This document shows, piece by piece, positions 41,887 through 44,613 of a stretch of 44,613 nucleotides of DNA. Each line of letters opens with the position of its first letter. The stretch's first letter is position 1. The DNA is from Blautia schinkii DSM 10518. Its GTDB lineage: Bacteria > Bacillota > Clostridia > Lachnospirales > Lachnospiraceae. The stretch spans positions 1 to 44,613 of the forward strand of contig JNKJ01000041.1 of the NCBI GenBank assembly GCA_000702025.1, read 5' to 3'. The position numbers and the translations under genes are program-made. A model generated the notes under the pieces. It was not told the origin of the DNA. It worked only from the letters and a program-made list of their open reading frames with translations, and did not search any database.

Positions 41887-42012
41887 TCAAGATTCAATAC
41901 TTAACCAAGCACTTCCGTCTATACAATCCTGTAGGCAAAATTCTTGTATCTTACCACATTCAGCAGTGTAAATATTAACCTCCTCTTCCTTCAGATCATG
42001 TCTTTCTTCCAT
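41887..42012 (-). CDS. Putative RiPP precursor peptide D
   Basis: 41 residues, GGAGGTGA before the ATG. The leader ends L-K-E-E-E-V-N-I-Y; the core is E-C-G-x5-C-L-Q-D-C (Cys19, 26, 30), ending I-D-G-S-A-W-L-S-I-E-S. It lies 107 bp after the intact radical SAM gene on the same strand, so it is the precursor nearest to the maturation enzyme. It shares the leader start M-E-E-R with precursor B. Confidence 0.78.
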   Translation of the reverse strand: MEERHDLKEEEVNIYTAECGKIQEFCLQDCIDGSAWLSIES

Positions 42013-42119
42013 AATGCTCACCTCCAAAACATTGTTATATTCCCTTTCAGAATATTATTTTTAATAATTGTTTTCCATATTTTATGTTTATTTTGCACTT
42101 TTTTCCCCCTATGTGGGTT

Positions 42120-43388
42120 TTATTCTTTTCTTTCTTGATTTATAATCCCTTTTACATGTTCTAAATACTGTTTATAATGTTCCAGTTGTTTTCTTTTATC
42201 TTCTTTCGCATTGTAATAGAATAATACATATTTCAGCATTGATTTTATAAAAATACAACGATAATCATATGGTTCATCAGACGCCAAACACCTACCACCA
42301 CATATATATCTATAGTCGCATTCTCCACAGATTTCCTTATAAGTTACACAAAATGTCTTCTTTATCTCTTCTTGATTCAACATTTCTTCCAATCTCGCTA
42401 AAATCTTCTTTGGAGTATCTTTGATAATATTCCCCATCCTGAACTGACATTTTTCCATACACTGGCACATATAAATATCCCCTTCAGGGTAAATCGCCAT
42501 AACTTTTCCATACCCTCCACAAGAATCTCTTACCTGAATTCTCTGGTGGAAGCCTCTCGCACTCTTTTTGTTCTCATACCCCTTCCCAAGCATATAATTT
42601 ACTATTTTCAGATTCATATCGATATGTTCCATATCTGTTAATATTTCAGAATTATCCTTTGCCCGTCCTACCGGGGAAACAATATTGAAAAGAACATCTG
42701 TATCATATTTTGCAGCAATGTCAATCAGCTTATACAGTTCTGCTTCATTCGTTCTTTCGTAAATGAAACTAAGTACCACCTTAATTCCTGACTGCTGGCA
42801 CATCTCTATGTGTTCAACTAACTGTTTCTCCTTTTCAGGTGTTCCGAACATGTGCATGGTGCTAAAATCTATTTCATCTATATAGCCTTTCAACTGTTCT
42901 GTTAATTCCAGAGTAAGGGCAAGACCATTACTCTGCATTGTGATAGGACAAGACAAACCATTTCTTAATACTTTTGCAATTTCCACAATCTGACCTTTAA
43001 TCAATGGTTCTCCACCTGTAATAATCATTTTATGTGGTTTGTTTTCCTGAAAGAATGGAATCACCTTATTCTGTATATCCTCCAACTTAAATTCATTTTC
43101 TGGATGCACTTTGTCGTTTGCACTGATTGCACAGAACTCACAATTCATATTACATTTCCTAGTTACCATTAAGTATACCGTGTTTATTTTCTCGTGTTCT
43201 ACTTCTATCTCTTTTATAAATTCTACTTGCTGTTTCCATACTGGATATAACTTTTCCTGAAACTCCGTCCTATCTAAATTATCTGCAAATCTCTTGCTGA
43301 CACCTAAGCAAACTCTATTAATTGGATCAATTAAAGCTACTTTTTCTCCTTCTTTAATTTTAATAAAATCATTCATTTTATTTTCCAT
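42120..43388 (-). CDS. Radical SAM-SPASM peptide maturase
   Basis: About 422 residues. The N-terminal 70 residues (including E-K-V-A-L-I-D-P-I-N-R-V-C-L) could be a peptide-recognition region. The radical SAM cluster motif is C-N-M-N-C-E-F-C (Cys79, 83, 86), followed by I-I-T-G-G-E-P. The C-terminal SPASM region has many cysteines, including C-G-E-C-D-Y-R-Y-I-C-G-G-R-C, for auxiliary iron-sulfur clusters. Such enzymes commonly install thioether or carbon-carbon links in cysteine-rich peptides. The start ATG 43388 has AAAGGAG about 11 bases upstream and overlaps the preceding gene by 11 bp. The reaction catalysed here is inference. Confidence 0.88.
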   Translation of the reverse strand: MENKMNDFIKIKEGEKVALIDPINRVCLGVSKRFADNLDRTEFQEKLYPVWKQQVEFIKEIEVEHEKINTVYLMVTRKCNMNCEFCAISANDKVHPENEFKLEDIQNKVIPFFQENKPHKMIITGGEPLIKGQIVEIAKVLRNGLSCPITMQSNGLALTLELTEQLKGYIDEIDFSTMHMFGTPEKEKQLVEHIEMCQQSGIKVVLSFIYERTNEAELYKLIDIAAKYDTDVLFNIVSPVGRAKDNSEILTDMEHIDMNLKIVNYMLGKGYENKKSARGFHQRIQVRDSCGGYGKVMAIYPEGDIYMCQCMEKCQFRMGNIIKDTPKKILARLEEMLNQEEIKKTFCVTYKEICGECDYRYICGGRCLASDEPYDYRCIFIKSMLKYVLFYYNAKEDKRKQLEHYKQYLEHVKGIINQERKE

Positions 43389-44394
43389 AGCGAATATATC
43401 TCCTTTCATATTCCTCTTTCATATTATTTAGTTGCTTTTCGGATAAGTTTTCTTTTATCAAATTATACATCCATTTTGTCACTTTGCAGTTGACCTCTAT
43501 CGGTCTATATACATCCTTATTAACTTCATAATTAGCAGTCTGGCATCCTCTTGTTTTACAATGATTTATGTATTCACATCCTTCACACATCGAATTGACC
43601 TTATCATTCAAATAAACAATTTCTCTGATTCTTGATACATCTAATCCTGCTTCTACTTTACCAATTTTAAATTCTGGTAACTCGCTACACGTATAAATAC
43701 CTCCATCGGTCGTTACATAACAAGTTGACAACCCTGCTTTACAGGCGTAAAACATACACGGAAATAAGTACGATTTTACATGCTGTTCCCATAAATTCCA
43801 AAAAACCATCTGTCTAGTTTGAATAATATAATTCTTATATAAATAAAACACCTGTTCCAATTGTTCTTTTAAACCATACAAGTCATTCTCATTCCACACA
43901 CAATAATGGTCAATTCCTGATTCTAGTTTTCTTATTCCTAAATCAAGCAAAAATTGGAAACTCTCTGCATAATATTGATAGTTATTACTTGTTACGACAC
44001 TGGCTACGGAAATCTGGTTTCCCGTTTCCTGTTCATATTTTCTCAATAGCGGAAAGTTCTTTATGATTTTTTCAAAACTTCCATTTCCTGCATAGTCTCT
44101 CCTGTTCAAATTCTGGACATGCTCAGAACCATCTAAACTCACCTTCACCTCAAATGTATTTTCCACAAAAAAGTCAACTATCTCATCCGTAACCAACGTT
44201 CCGTTTATCGTAGTACTGAACTTGCATATTAAGTTTTTTTCCTGACACTTTTTCTTCGTATAATCTACAGTATCTTTCATCAGATAAAATGCCATAAGAG
44301 GTTCTCCTCCAATAAAGTAAACCATAAGTGGGTTCTTGACAAACTTAGTTGATTTTATGGATATAAAGCTGTATGATTGTCTTATAGAATTCAT
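43378..44394 (-). pseudogene. Second radical SAM-SPASM protein, N-terminally truncated
   Basis: 338 codons remain. The frame begins just upstream of F-I-G-G-E-P-L-M (about residues 27-34), which normally follows the cluster-binding C-x3-C-x2-C motif; that motif is absent. The SPASM part is intact (C-K-A-G-L-S-T-C, C-S-E-L, M-C-E-G-C, N-H-C-K-T-R-G-C). Upstream of the ATG at 44394 the frame has two stops and an ISL3-type transposase starts 19 bp away on the opposite strand, so a rearrangement has removed the 5' end. Without the cluster motif it should be inactive as a radical SAM enzyme. It overlaps the intact maturase gene by 11 bp. Confidence 0.82.
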
Positions 44395-44412
44395 TTATTA
44401 GGCGGTGGTCAA

Positions 44413-44613
44413 ATGGAGCAGCAGCTTATCAAGTTATTAGACAAGGATCTGGAGTGTACGGATTTCAAAATAAAGGATACCCAAGTGATAATGGCAGTCC
44501 GATCCCAAAAAAGAGAAGGGATCTGTCCCTACTGCGGACGGCCTTCAACAAGGATACATTCCAGATATGAACGTGAGATCCAGGATATCCCGTTCCAGGA
44601 TAAGCAGACGATA
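44413..44613 (+). mobile_element. ISL3-type transposase, N-terminal part (cut by window end)
   Basis: 67 codons visible. The zinc-ribbon-like start of ISL3 transposases is recognisable: I-C-P-Y-C-G-R-P-S-T-R-I-H-S, then R-E-I-Q-D-I-P. The ATG follows a weak GGTGG. The left end of the element must fall between about 44395 and 44412; no terminal inverted repeat or target duplication can be confirmed because the right end is outside the window. It adjoins the truncated radical SAM gene. Confidence 0.8.

Overview
The window looks like chromosomal DNA from a gut Firmicute of the Lachnospiraceae type (Blautia, Dorea or Mediterraneibacter relatives). This is inferred from strong AGGAGG ribosome binding sites, sigma-A type promoters, YesM/YesN two-component systems, AraC-regulated sugar ABC importers, and small families such as DUF1836, DUF2089, DUF4364, YesL/DUF624 and YerC/YecD. 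No rRNA, tRNA or CRISPR array was seen. Most of the first 36 kb is carbohydrate uptake and breakdown.

Layout. 1-0.75 kb: two copies of a large palindromic repeat, the first cut by the window edge. 0.96-1.9 kb: a DUF1836 regulator and an HPr-like protein. 2.0-13.4 kb (minus strand): a beta-galactoside locus with a solute-binding protein, two CUT1-type permeases, LacZ and a YesN/YesM pair, plus a separately transcribed paralogous binding protein upstream. 13.7-15.1 kb: an AbrB-type regulator with a palindromic operator, and an operon of a DUF2089 protein with two small membrane proteins. 15.2-15.7 kb: a second full copy of the palindromic repeat. 15.7-23.1 kb: an alpha-galactoside (raffinose/melibiose type) locus with GH36 alpha-galactosidase, YesL, two permeases, a binding protein and a divergent AraC regulator. 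23.2-24.4 kb: a YerC/YecD TrpR-like regulator and a PHP-domain phosphatase. 24.5-33.8 kb: a monosaccharide system in which a sensor operon (anchored binding protein, histidine kinase, AraC response regulator, second binding protein) sits upstream of a ChvE/MmsA/MmsB importer. 33.9-36.1 kb (plus strand): YesL-like protein, TIGR01212 radical SAM protein, DUF4364 protein.

36.2-44.6 kb is AT-rich and looks like an acquired, partly decaying island. It starts at a frameshifted metK remnant carrying three 18-bp repeats. It contains a winged-helix regulator, four unannotated 41-46 residue peptides that all share C-G-x5-C-x2-D-C behind an E-E-V/I-N-x-Y leader, a fifth decayed copy, a remnant response regulator, an FtsX/MacB-type ABC exporter, one intact radical SAM-SPASM enzyme and a second one that has lost its N-terminal cluster-binding motif next to an ISL3-type transposase. 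The most economical reading is a ribosomally made, post-translationally modified peptide (RiPP) cassette with several precursors.

The two most notable items are this peptide cassette and the palindromic repeat. The two complete repeat copies have 50-55 bp arms that differ almost completely in sequence between copies while each remains self-complementary, around a nearly identical core of about 267 nt. That pattern points to a large structured RNA or a mobile palindromic element.
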